A stretch of 64,000 nt of DNA from an uncultured Desulfuromonadales bacterium (GTDB lineage: Bacteria > Desulfobacterota > Desulfuromonadia > Geobacterales > Pseudopelobacteraceae), in NCBI GenBank assembly GCA_903868145.1, contig CAIPTY010000085.1, positions 35,191 through 99,190 on the forward strand, in the 5' to 3' direction. The notes under the pieces were generated by a model that worked only from the letters and a program-made list of their open reading frames with translations, did no database searches and was not told the DNA's origin. Below, in pieces: positions 55,304 through 64,000 of this stretch. Position numbers and translations under genes: made by a program. Position 1 is the stretch's first letter. Every line of letters starts with the position of its first letter.

Positions 55304-55785
55304 AAAATCTGATGACAGCCCTGGAAAAACAGCAGCAACTCCTGGAAGAACTTCGTACTCTCCTGAAACGCGAGACAAACGAACTTGCCGAGGTTCATAT
55401 AGATGCCATGGCTGAAATTAACGTGCAGAAAGAAGAGATATCTTCGCGCATCGAGACCAACGGGACGATTCTCCGCACTGCTATTCAGGATGTCGCCTCG
55501 CGTGAAGGCCTTTCATCCCGGGCGGCATTAGGAGAACTGGCAGGCAAACTAAGCAAGAAAGGGAGTCGGGATGTGGCGCTTTTTCATGCTGAACTGAATG
55601 CAACGGCAGATCAGATCAAGGAGTTGCTGACTCTCAATCGGGACATCGCAACCCGTTTTGCTGCTTCCATTGGCAATACCCTGGATTTCCTGGCACGCAT
55701 CATCAACCAGACAAGCACGTACGGAGCTTCCGGCAGTTATCAGCAACGTCCATCCGGTGCGGTGCTGATCAACAGGGAGGCGTGA
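55300..55785 (+). CDS. flgN: FlgK/FlgL export chaperone FlgN
   Basis: 161 residues, mainly helical: LMTALEKQQQLLEELRTLLKRETNELAEVHIDAMAEINVQKEEI, the FlgN-type N-terminus. Sequence conservation in this family is low; the place directly before flgK and flgL, its substrates, supports the call. ATGA overlap with flgJ. Confidence 0.85.
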   Translation: MKNLMTALEKQQQLLEELRTLLKRETNELAEVHIDAMAEINVQKEEISSRIETNGTILRTAIQDVASREGLSSRAALGELAGKLSKKGSRDVALFHAELNATADQIKELLTLNRDIATRFAASIGNTLDFLARIINQTSTYGASGSYQQRPSGAVLINREA

Positions 55786-55786
55786 A

Positions 55787-57391
55787 ATGAGTCTGACTTC
55801 AGCACTGGAGATCGGCAAGAGCGGCCTTACCATATACCGGGTAGCAACAGAGGTAACAGGCGAAAATATTGCCAATGTAAATACACCCGGATACTCCCGC
55901 CAGCGGGTCATTCTGGAGTCCGCGCCGCCGACGAACGCCAACGGGTTTCCGCTGGGCACCGGAGTAAACATCTCTGCGGTTGAACGCTATTACGACGGGT
56001 TGCTGCAGCAGCAGATTGTGAATGCCCAGACAACCCAGGGCTACGATACAACCAAATCAACGGTACTGCAACAGGTTGAGCCGACCTTCAACGAGGTGGC
56101 AAACGATGGCCTCGGAGCGTCAATTTCCAATTATTTCTCGTCGTGGCAGGATTTATCAGTCAATCCGACCGGGCAGGCTGAGCGCCAGTCGGTCATAACC
56201 ACCGCAAATATACTGGCCGATAATTTTCATTCCATAAGCAAAACCCTGACCGATACCGTCTCTTTGCAAAATGCCTCGCTGACGCCTATCGTGGACAGTG
56301 TAAATGCCTCACTCAAGAATATTGCCCAGCTCAACGGCCAGATCAAGACAACGGAGATTGTTTCCGGCAACGCCAATGAGCTCAGGGATCAGCGGGATCA
56401 GCTCATTCGCGATCTTTCCCAGAAGATCGGCATAACCTTTACAGAAAACAGCGACGGCACAACCGATGTCAGATTTGCGGACAGTGGCGGCGCCTTGGTA
56501 ACGGGGATTTCAGCGGGTGCGTTCTCTCTGGATAAAACCAACCCCAACAGCTATTCGGTTCAATTGACTCCCGCCGGTGGTACGCTGGGGACGGTAAAAC
56601 CGACCACCGGTCAGCTGGGAGCAACGCTTGCCCTGAGGGACACAATCATTCCCGGTTATCTGACCCAGATTGATACGCTGGCCAAATCAATCTCGGATTC
56701 GGTAAACACCACACACATCCTCGGGTTCAGCCCGACGGGCGGTACCGGCCAGTCTTTTTTCAATTCAAGCAGTGTCAAATTCGGTGACCTGGCAAACGGC
56801 ACCAACATAGTAAAAAATATCAGTGATGTTAGCGGGTTGAGAGTTGGCATGATGGTGCAGGGCGCCAACATCCCGGCGGGATCCGTGATCGGCGCAATAG
56901 ACCCGACAGCGAAAACCTTTACCCTTGTTACCTCGAGCGGAGCGCCGGCTAATGCCACCGGAACAGCTGCTACTTCCCCACTCACGTTTTCCGCCGCCGC
57001 CTTCTTCTCACTTGATCCCACCCTGACGACTGATACTATTGCAGCGTCAAGTAGTATCTTGCTCCCGGGTGATAATGGAAATGCTCTCAAGATCGTAAAA
57101 TTATCCAGCTCCAACAACGTGCCTTCCGGGGCACCGACTTCAACTTTCAGCAGTTTTTACAGCAGCTTTGTAAGCACCATCGGCCTTGATGTGTCATCCA
57201 GTAAAACAACCGTATCCCAGGACGAGGCATTCACCAAGCAATTGACCTCATTGCGGGAGTCAAATTCCGGGGTATCTCTGGACGAGGAATTGACTAACAT
57301 GATCAAGTACCAGCGATCCTACCAGGCCTCGGCCAAGCTCATTACCACGGCAACCGAGATGATGGATACGGTCATCGCCATGGTACGTTAG
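55787..57391 (+). CDS. flgK: hook-filament junction protein FlgK with repeat module
   Basis: 534 residues. N-terminus SLTSALEIGKSGLTIYRVATEVTGENIANVNTPGYSRQRVILE, ELRDQRDQLIRDLSQKIGI, and the C-terminal SLDEELTNMIKYQRSYQASAKLITTATEMMDTVIAMV identify FlgK. Residues ~338-401 carry a module (GTNIVKNISDVSGLRVGMMV ... IPAGSVIGAID) also found twice in FlgL. GGAGG precedes the start. FlgK joins hook and filament. Confidence 0.93.
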   Translation: MSLTSALEIGKSGLTIYRVATEVTGENIANVNTPGYSRQRVILESAPPTNANGFPLGTGVNISAVERYYDGLLQQQIVNAQTTQGYDTTKSTVLQQVEPTFNEVANDGLGASISNYFSSWQDLSVNPTGQAERQSVITTANILADNFHSISKTLTDTVSLQNASLTPIVDSVNASLKNIAQLNGQIKTTEIVSGNANELRDQRDQLIRDLSQKIGITFTENSDGTTDVRFADSGGALVTGISAGAFSLDKTNPNSYSVQLTPAGGTLGTVKPTTGQLGATLALRDTIIPGYLTQIDTLAKSISDSVNTTHILGFSPTGGTGQSFFNSSSVKFGDLANGTNIVKNISDVSGLRVGMMVQGANIPAGSVIGAIDPTAKTFTLVTSSGAPANATGTAATSPLTFSAAAFFSLDPTLTTDTIAASSSILLPGDNGNALKIVKLSSSNNVPSGAPTSTFSSFYSSFVSTIGLDVSSSKTTVSQDEAFTKQLTSLRESNSGVSLDEELTNMIKYQRSYQASAKLITTATEMMDTVIAMVR

Positions 57392-57400
57392 GAGAATGCC

Positions 57401-58723
57401 ATGCGTATAACAGCTAATATGTCGGCAGCCAATTCGGTATACAACATACAACAGGCGCGCAATCGACTTGACCAGCTGCAGGAGACCATTACATCCAACC
57501 AGAATATCAACAGACCTAGTGATGACCCCATATCCAGCCGGGTTCTGCTGGACATCGGCGACAAGCTCAAAGCACTTGACCAGTACAATGCCAACATCAT
57601 AAAAGCAAATTCGTGGATGAAGATGAGCGATACCTCCATGACTGCCATGAACGATACCCTCCTGCAGACCAAATCGCTCATGAACACCTTCACTAGTGGC
57701 AGCTCGGATCCGAATGACCGGCAGAATGTTCATAACCAGCTTGTTGATCTTAAAAAGCAGATTATGGATTTCGCCAATACCCAGTACGGCGATCAGTATA
57801 TTTTCGGCGGAGCTAACAATCTTGTGGCTCCGTTCCAGGAAAAGACCGGTGATCTGACCACCGGAACCAATACTGTTGCCAACATCAATGTGACAGGTCT
57901 GTCCGTGGGTATGCAGGTGTCAGGATCAGGGCTTCCGACAACATCCAGAACTTTTATTTCCGGTGTTACCGCAGGTCCACCCTCAAGTATCACTCTTACC
58001 AACAACGCCAACGCTACACTTTCTGCAACGACACTGGATTTTTCCGTCGGTTCGGGAATAATTGCTGCCAACGGCGATCTAACAACGGCAGGCACAACTG
58101 TCAACAATATTAGCAGTATAACGGGACTGACAACAGGTATGCAGGTGTCAGGAGCTGGCATTCCAGTCAATACGGTGATTTCGTCAATTACGGCAGGGAC
58201 TCCTGCATCGATAACACTCAGCAATCCAGCCACTGCAACCGCAGCCGGTTCGGCGCTCAAATTTTTTCCATTTGCCACCGAACGCCAACTCGAGATCAGT
58301 CAGGCGACATCCCAAACCATTAGTATCAGCGGTGACAGGCTTCTCAGAGGCTACGGCACAAACCCGAGCTACGGCACTACCGACATACTCCAGATGTACG
58401 ACAATCTGATTGCAGCTGTGGGAGACAGCACAAACCCCAGCGATCCGGTTGCTATAGCAACTGCCGTAAAGGACCTGGACCCGGCTGCCAAGCAGATATT
58501 CAATGCCGTAAACCTCAATCTTTCTCGCATGACCAGAGTTGACAATATGTCCAAATTGAACACCAATAACAGAACCACGCTCACCGATATTGTCGGCAAT
58601 ATTCAAAACGTTGACATGGTAAAAATCGGGGTTCAGCTCAATTCCGAGCAGAACGCCTTCCAGGCCTCTCTTTCGGCAACTGCCAAGCTTTCACAGATGT
58701 CACTGCTGGACTACATGCCTTAA
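57401..58723 (+). CDS. flgL: hook-filament junction protein FlgL with two repeat modules
   Basis: 440 residues, about 130 more than usual. N-terminus MRITANMSAANSVYNIQQARNRLDQLQETITSNQNINRPSDDP and C-terminus DMVKIGVQLNSEQNAFQASLSATAKLSQMSLLDYM are FlgL/flagellin-like. The extra length is two related modules, residues 155-214 and 231-288 (GLSVGMQVSGSGLP and GLTTGMQVSGAGIP), placed in the exposed middle domain. It ends the flagellar cluster; a terminator follows, without csrA or fliW. Confidence 0.92.
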   Translation: MRITANMSAANSVYNIQQARNRLDQLQETITSNQNINRPSDDPISSRVLLDIGDKLKALDQYNANIIKANSWMKMSDTSMTAMNDTLLQTKSLMNTFTSGSSDPNDRQNVHNQLVDLKKQIMDFANTQYGDQYIFGGANNLVAPFQEKTGDLTTGTNTVANINVTGLSVGMQVSGSGLPTTSRTFISGVTAGPPSSITLTNNANATLSATTLDFSVGSGIIAANGDLTTAGTTVNNISSITGLTTGMQVSGAGIPVNTVISSITAGTPASITLSNPATATAAGSALKFFPFATERQLEISQATSQTISISGDRLLRGYGTNPSYGTTDILQMYDNLIAAVGDSTNPSDPVAIATAVKDLDPAAKQIFNAVNLNLSRMTRVDNMSKLNTNNRTTLTDIVGNIQNVDMVKIGVQLNSEQNAFQASLSATAKLSQMSLLDYMP

Positions 58724-58747
58724 GCACACATTGGATCACGCGTTCAG

Positions 58748-58773
58748 CGGGCTCTGACCAGAGTCCGTTTTCT
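58748..58773 (+). terminator. terminator of the flagellar operon
   Basis: An 8-bp stem (CGGGCTCT with AGAGTCCG, one G-T wobble) and a GACC loop, followed by TTTTCTT, 24 bases after the flgL stop. Confidence 0.82.
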
Positions 58774-58820
58774 TGCCAAAAGCAGTACCTGTCCAACCCA
58801 ATATCCTGTTGAAAGCCGTT

Positions 58821-60167
58821 ATGTTGTCTCCATTCCCACGTTTCAACTCATCAAAACCGGTGTCGATTCGCCGGAATGTTGCGCGCCTCTCCCTTCCGGT
58901 GCTGCTTTCATCGCTTTTCCAGCGTCTCGTATCCATTGTCGATGTCTTCCTGACCGGTGGTCTGGGCGCAGCAGCCATCGCCGCCACGGGGCTCGGGCAG
59001 TTGCTGATGTTTGTCACAATGACGGTCTTCTGGGGTCTTTCTACCGGGGCTACGGTGGTAATTGCCCATCTGTGGGGAGCAGACAGACGTGAAGATGCCC
59101 GTCACGCCGCTTCTGTATCCTGCCTGGCATGTCTTGCAATGACTGCGGTCTGTACAATTGTCGGGAGCATCTGGGGTGGAGAGCTTGCGCAACTGATAGG
59201 CGCAGCCCCGGATGTGCAACTGTTGGCGGCAGAGTACATCCGTCTGGTTTTTCTCTGGTTGATATGGACCACCGGCCTGAATATCCTCTCGGCAATAATG
59301 CACGGTGCCCGTGATACCCGCACGCCAATGGAGGGCATCATCCTGGTCAATATTTTGCACCTTTTGCTGGCCTGGCCGCTTATCTACGGCAAATGGGGGA
59401 TGCCGGCGCTGGGCGTCAAAGGAGCTGCCATTGCCATCAATACCTCCGAATGCCTCGGATTCACCTATCTCCTGATTCAGGCATTCCGTAAAAAATACAT
59501 CTGCTTAAATCGACCCAGCCTGAAGTTCTTTGGACGGATCTGGCGCATCGGCTGGCCCGTGGCGCTTGAGCGTGTTGCCCATCAGAGTGGACAGCTTTTC
59601 TATTCCAGCTTCATCATCGGTTATGGCACCAGCGCGTATGCCGCCCACCAGATCGGGGTCTCGATCGAATCACTCTCATTCATGCCGGGTGCCGGCATGG
59701 GAATCGCCGCCGCCACCCTGATGGGCCAGTCCCTGGGAGCCGGGAAAATCCGCCGCGCCCGTATCAGCCACAACGAGGCGCTCAGGCTGGCGCTGACTGT
59801 CATGACGGTCATGGCGCTGATATTCTTTTTTGCTCCGCACCAACTCATATCCCTGTTCACTCATGACGCCGATGTAATCGAAAAAGGAAGCGTATTCCTG
59901 CGTTTGGTTGCTTTTGCCCAGGTGCCGCTTGCCGTATCATTCGTATATGCCGGCAGCCTGCGCGCAACCGGAGACACCCTGTATGTCTTCATCGTGACAA
60001 TGGTTTCCATGTGGGGGATTCGGGTGGCACTGTCATGGATAGCTGCGAGCTGGTTGCATCTCTCACTGTATGTGGTGTGGGGAGTATTCCTGATCGACTG
60101 GTATTTCCGGGGAGCGGCTTTTGTCTGGCGTTACCGTAAACGGGATCTGCATCAAGCAGTGGTATAG
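58821..60167 (+). CDS. MATE-family multidrug/cation antiporter
   Basis: 448 residues from ATG 58821, normal MATE length. About twelve membrane helices in two similar halves: VARLSLPVLLSSLFQRLVSIVDVFLTGGLGAAAIAATGLGQLLMF begins the first MatE domain, and GRIWRIGWPVALERVAHQSGQLFYSSFIIGYGTSAYAAHQIGV the second. It exports drugs or metabolites using a Na or H gradient; the substrate is unknown. The ribosome site is weak. It stands alone behind the flagellar terminator. Confidence 0.92.
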   Translation: MLSPFPRFNSSKPVSIRRNVARLSLPVLLSSLFQRLVSIVDVFLTGGLGAAAIAATGLGQLLMFVTMTVFWGLSTGATVVIAHLWGADRREDARHAASVSCLACLAMTAVCTIVGSIWGGELAQLIGAAPDVQLLAAEYIRLVFLWLIWTTGLNILSAIMHGARDTRTPMEGIILVNILHLLLAWPLIYGKWGMPALGVKGAAIAINTSECLGFTYLLIQAFRKKYICLNRPSLKFFGRIWRIGWPVALERVAHQSGQLFYSSFIIGYGTSAYAAHQIGVSIESLSFMPGAGMGIAAATLMGQSLGAGKIRRARISHNEALRLALTVMTVMALIFFFAPHQLISLFTHDADVIEKGSVFLRLVAFAQVPLAVSFVYAGSLRATGDTLYVFIVTMVSMWGIRVALSWIAASWLHLSLYVVWGVFLIDWYFRGAAFVWRYRKRDLHQAVV

Positions 60168-60189
60168 GGGAGGGAATGAGTTTCATTAC

Positions 60190-60309
60190 AATTCCAGATC
60201 AAGGATGATATCAAGGCGGCGAGGATTGAGGCGGCGAGGCGTACTTGGCAGTACGTTAAGCTGCCGAAGACGAGCCGACGAAGATAGGGCCTTGAGATGA
60301 AATTGGAAT
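60190..60309 (+). repeat. 120-bp interspersed dyad repeat, copy 2
   Basis: Ungapped match to 9565-9684 in the same orientation (10 differences). Ends ATTCCA (60191) and TGGAAT (60304) are inverted, TCAAGGC (60211-60217) pairs with GCCTTGA (60289-60295), and the centre forms CGTACT-TGGC-AGTACG. It lies between the convergent MATE and ilvA genes, where it could also end transcription. Confidence 0.9.
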
Positions 60310-60315
60310 CAGCCG

Positions 60316-61521
60316 CTACATGACTGTCAGGTTGTAACCCTGTGCTTCCAGATAGCCGACAATCTCTTTGAGGTGATCGGCGCCGCGTGTTTCCAGTTCC
60401 AAAGAGACATCTGTCCGGCCAATAGCCAATGTTTTTGACCGCCGGTCGTGGGTGATGTGAAAAATATTTGCCCTGGTTGCGGCAATGTTTTCGGCCAGTT
60501 TTGCCAGTGCGCCGGGATGATCGTCCAGCTCGACCGTCAGTTTGAGGTAGCGCCCTCCGGCAATCAGGCCCCGTTCAACCACCTGTGCGATGGTTTTGAC
60601 ATCGATATTTCCTCCGGACAACAGACAGACGGTCTTGCCTTCCAACCCAGTCACCCCCTGATTAAATACCGCAGCCAGCGTTACTGCGCCCGCGCCCTCC
60701 ACCAGCATCTTGGTTTTCTCCAGCAGTGAGACAATAGCCAGAGCGATATCCTCCTCCTGCACCCGGACAATTTCGTCAACACAATTGCAGATGATCGGAA
60801 CCGTTCGTCTGCCGGGCATTTTAACGGCAATGCCGTCCGCCAGTGTTACGCTGACAGGCTTTTCAACAGGCTTACCGACAGCAAAGGACGCTGACATGGA
60901 GGATGCAGCCATGGATTCGACACCTATGATCCGGAGATGGGGAGCCTGCTCGCGCAGTATTGTCGCCATACCGGCGATCAGCCCACCCCCGCCTACCGGT
61001 ATGATAAGGTTGCGCACATCAGGAAGCTCTTCAAGTATCTCCAGCGCAATAGTCCCCTGCCCTGCCATGACCAACTCATCGTCAAAGGGGTGGACAAAAA
61101 GTGCACCGGAAGCGCGCTGCTCGGCTTCCGCCGCTTGACATGCCTCATCAAAGTTTCTGCCAGTCAGCACCACCTCGGCACCATAGTCTCGGGTTGACTG
61201 TACCTTTTGCGGAGGAGTTATCTCCGGCATAAATACCGTTGCCTTGACTCCCAGCAGGTCGGCCGAGAAAGCAACACCCTGGGCATGATTACCTGCTGAC
61301 GCTGTAATTACACCATTCTTCAGAGTTTCACGCGGCTGCGCAGTCATGAAGTTGAGCGCCCCACGGATCTTGAAAGAACCGGTGCGCTGAAGGTTCTCAC
61401 ACTTGAAATACAGTGGCAGGCCCAGCTTTTCGCTATAGTAGTGCGAATAGATCATTTCAGTGCGCCGAACACGCTTGCGGAGGCGGTCGTACGCTTCGTG
61501 TATGAGGTCGTTGAGAGACAT
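60316..61521 (-). CDS. ilvA: threonine ammonia-lyase with ACT domain
   Basis: 401 residues from the ATG at 61521 (an ATG at 61554 would add 11 residues; neither has a strong ribosome site). The PLP lysine is in TGSFKIRGALNF, the serine/asparagine pocket in ITASAGNHAQGVA, and the phosphate loop is PVGGGGLIAGMA. A C-terminal ACT domain (~325-401, LKLTVELDDHPGALAKLAENIAATRANIFHI) suggests allosteric control. It makes 2-oxobutyrate from threonine for isoleucine synthesis. The single ACT domain is like TdcB-type/short IlvA enzymes, so a catabolic role is an alternative. Confidence 0.92.
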   Translation of the reverse strand: MSLNDLIHEAYDRLRKRVRRTEMIYSHYYSEKLGLPLYFKCENLQRTGSFKIRGALNFMTAQPRETLKNGVITASAGNHAQGVAFSADLLGVKATVFMPEITPPQKVQSTRDYGAEVVLTGRNFDEACQAAEAEQRASGALFVHPFDDELVMAGQGTIALEILEELPDVRNLIIPVGGGGLIAGMATILREQAPHLRIIGVESMAASSMSASFAVGKPVEKPVSVTLADGIAVKMPGRRTVPIICNCVDEIVRVQEEDIALAIVSLLEKTKMLVEGAGAVTLAAVFNQGVTGLEGKTVCLLSGGNIDVKTIAQVVERGLIAGGRYLKLTVELDDHPGALAKLAENIAATRANIFHITHDRRSKTLAIGRTDVSLELETRGADHLKEIVGYLEAQGYNLTVM

Positions 61522-61542
61522 TGGCAGTGACACCCGTGATAA

Positions 61543-62616
<1,074 letters not shown>

Positions 62617-62626
62617 AGGAGACTCA

Positions 62627-62791
62627 ATGGCAGAGACGCCTGACGACCTGGAAAGACTCCTGATGGACGTTCGTAAAACCATCAGCGAAAATAAACAGTT
62701 TCTTGAACAACTTATGGATGAGGCGACTGAAGCAGAGCAAGAGGATGAGCCGGAGAGCGTGGCAGGCAGTGATGATTTTGAAGAGCTGTAG
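62627..62791 (+). CDS. small acidic helical protein
   Basis: 54 residues, starting MAETPDDLERLLMDVRKT and ending DDFEEL, behind AGAGGAGA (6-7 nt spacing). The first half is a predicted amphipathic helix, and the second half is mostly Glu and Asp. No family is recognised. It sits 10 bases after trxB and before a strong terminator, so the two are probably co-transcribed. Good ribosome site and consistent codon use argue that it is real; function unknown. Confidence 0.65.
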   Translation: MAETPDDLERLLMDVRKTISENKQFLEQLMDEATEAEQEDEPESVAGSDDFEEL

Positions 62792-62814
62792 CGATGCGAT
62801 TCTGATCGCGTGAA

Positions 62815-62850
62815 AAAGCCCCCGGAGACTCCCCCGGGGGCTTTAATTTT
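62815..62850. terminator. bidirectional terminator
   Basis: A perfect 11-bp stem (AAAGCCCCCGG with CCGGGGGCTTT) between the trxB operon and the convergent cytochrome gene, with AATTTT on the + strand side and a T-rich flank on the - strand side. Confidence 0.92.
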
Positions 62851-62867
62851 ACAGCAGAGTAAAACCG

Positions 62868-64000
62868 TCAGTGCTTCTTTTCGCCAGCGCCGCCGGTGAC
62901 ATCAACACCCGCCGGAGCGTGGCATTCACTGCAGTTGGTTTTCGTAAGTTCATCACCGATATCAACAGGATGCACAAAGTCTTTTACCTGGGTACCCTTG
63001 GGGATGTTTTCCTGAGTCTGGCTGATAACGCTGTGGCACTGGTTGCAGTCTTTTGAGATGACCTTGCCGGCAGCATTCTTATGCTTTCCGTCATGGCAGC
63101 GGAAACAGCCGGGGAAATAAAAGTGCCCCATATGCGACGGATAAGCACCCCAGACGACTTTCATCTTGGGGAAATAATTTCTGGAGTAGATCCGCGAAAC
63201 CTCTTCGGCAGCCTTTGTAATCGAAGCAGCTTTTGACTTGACCAGGGCAGGGTAGTTCTTGGCATAGTATTCCTGAATACCCTTGGTGATCGCAGCGGTT
63301 GCCTCCTCTTTGCTCTTATACGGTTTTTCGAGCAATTCTCCGCTGATTTTCTTCAGGAAAGGCAGTGCAGGATCAATCCTCCCCGCTTCAAAGGAATGGT
63401 CCAGCTCGTCGCTGGGTGGGTGATATGCGTGAGCCGGCCGATTGTGGCAGTCGATACAGTCCATGGTACGCTTTTCATGTTTTGTTGCTTCTTCCTTCGT
63501 CAAAGGCTTATCGGCGCTTACGTATTCATCCACGGTTCCATTGCTATTCTTTACCGAAATATAGGGAATGTTCATGCGTTTTTCGTCAGTTGCGATATAC
63601 GAAACCTCTTTGCCGATATGCCAGTGAATGCCCGAGGTGTTTGGAGCCCCCGGCGTGCCGCCAATCTTGATCAACATCTGCGTTTCACGGCGGGTGTTTT
63701 CCTCATTGGGTGCATTATGGGAAAATATCTTGTGTCGCGCAGAAATGAACTTTTCTGGCCAGTGGCAACGTTCACAGGTGCCGCGAGCCGGGCGCAGGTT
63801 GTGAACTGGGGTAGGAATCGGTGTTGGATAGGTACCGGTCAGAACCGAGTAGAGCTGACGGGTTCCGTTTATCTTGGCCTTCACATAATAATCGAGTCCT
63901 GAGCCGACATGACACTCAACGCAGCGAACCCGGGCGTGAGGTGACTGTTGCCAGGCCACGTGTTCAGGCTCCATCGGTATATGGCAGACTTCACCGCAGA
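62868..64000 (-). CDS. NapC/NirT-type multiheme cytochrome c, partial
   Basis: About 377 residues are visible; the frame is open to the right edge, so the N-terminus is missing. Heme motifs in order: CGEVCH (an unusual CX3CH), CVECH, CERCH, CIDCH, CFRCH, CNQCH and CSECH, seven in all. The segment IPMEPEHVAWQQSPHARVRCVECHVGSG is the NapC/NirT first-heme region. It probably passes electrons from menaquinol to periplasmic partners. The membrane anchor would lie in the missing N-terminus. An internal ATG at 63974 is not the start, since an in-frame heme motif precedes it. Confidence 0.9.
   Translation of the reverse strand, partial: CGEVCHIPMEPEHVAWQQSPHARVRCVECHVGSGLDYYVKAKINGTRQLYSVLTGTYPTPIPTPVHNLRPARGTCERCHWPEKFISARHKIFSHNAPNEENTRRETQMLIKIGGTPGAPNTSGIHWHIGKEVSYIATDEKRMNIPYISVKNSNGTVDEYVSADKPLTKEEATKHEKRTMDCIDCHNRPAHAYHPPSDELDHSFEAGRIDPALPFLKKISGELLEKPYKSKEEATAAITKGIQEYYAKNYPALVKSKAASITKAAEEVSRIYSRNYFPKMKVVWGAYPSHMGHFYFPGCFRCHDGKHKNAAGKVISKDCNQCHSVISQTQENIPKGTQVKDFVHPVDIGDELTKTNCSECHAPAGVDVTGGAGEKKH

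Overview
The window looks like a chromosomal segment of a deltaproteobacterium of the Geobacter/Pelobacter group (Desulfuromonadales). This is inferred from a multiheme NapC/NirT-type cytochrome c, a T-box-controlled leuA, a DUF294-type cNMP/CBS protein, and a long flagellar cluster with sigma-54 promoters, a FlhF/FlhG pair and CheX-type phosphatases. No species can be fixed from the sequence alone. Both ends cut through genes: a cNMP/CBS protein on the left and a multiheme cytochrome on the right.

Left third (1-22.4 kb): metabolic and envelope genes. There are two CBS-domain proteins on divergent strands, a cytoplasmic GH13 alpha-amylase, a small secreted DUF2845 protein, tRNA-Arg(ACG), a small phasin-like protein next to a UbiB-type kinase, ssb, and a Skp/OmpH-like chaperone. 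leuA follows, behind a T-box leader with a CUC (Leu) specifier. A dense run then carries a U32 peptidase, a secreted thermonuclease, a partial type II secretion operon (gspC-D-E-F, no pseudopilins), alpha-glucan phosphorylase and a phosphohexomutase. Amylase, phosphorylase and mutase suggest intracellular glycogen turnover.

Middle (22.4-58.8 kb): a chemotaxis and flagellar island, all on the + strand. It opens with a CheY-like regulator, CheX, a CheX/pseudo-receiver fusion and an AMIN-like/TPR protein. Next comes a sigma-54 promoter with two FleQ-box-like sites upstream, then flgB-flgC-fliE-fliF-fliG-fliH-fliI-fliJ-motE-like-fliK-flgD, a short hook paralogue, a TIGR02530-type protein, flgE, fliL-M-N-O-P-Q-R and flhB. 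A second sigma-54 promoter with a matching pair of sites precedes flhA-flhF-flhG-fliA-flgF-flgG-flgA-flgH-flgI-flgJ-flgN-flgK-flgL and a terminator. Together these encode the rod, rings, export gate, C-ring, hook, junction proteins and sigma-28. Flagellin, cap (fliD), stator and csrA/fliW genes are not in the window. fliF carries a one-base frameshift in its second membrane segment.

Right end (58.8-64 kb): a MATE transporter, ilvA (- strand), trxB, a tiny acidic protein and the multiheme cytochrome (- strand).

The strongest unexplained signals are: (i) two copies of a small two-stem 5' leader RNA with compensatory base changes, one before each of two tandem hook-protein paralogues, each carrying a CCTCC able to pair with the Shine-Dalgarno; (ii) paired FleQ-like boxes with the same geometry at both sigma-54 promoters; (iii) a beta-rich repeat module inserted in both hook-junction proteins FlgK and FlgL; (iv) a 120-bp dyad-symmetric interspersed repeat, 92% identical between its two copies 50 kb apart.
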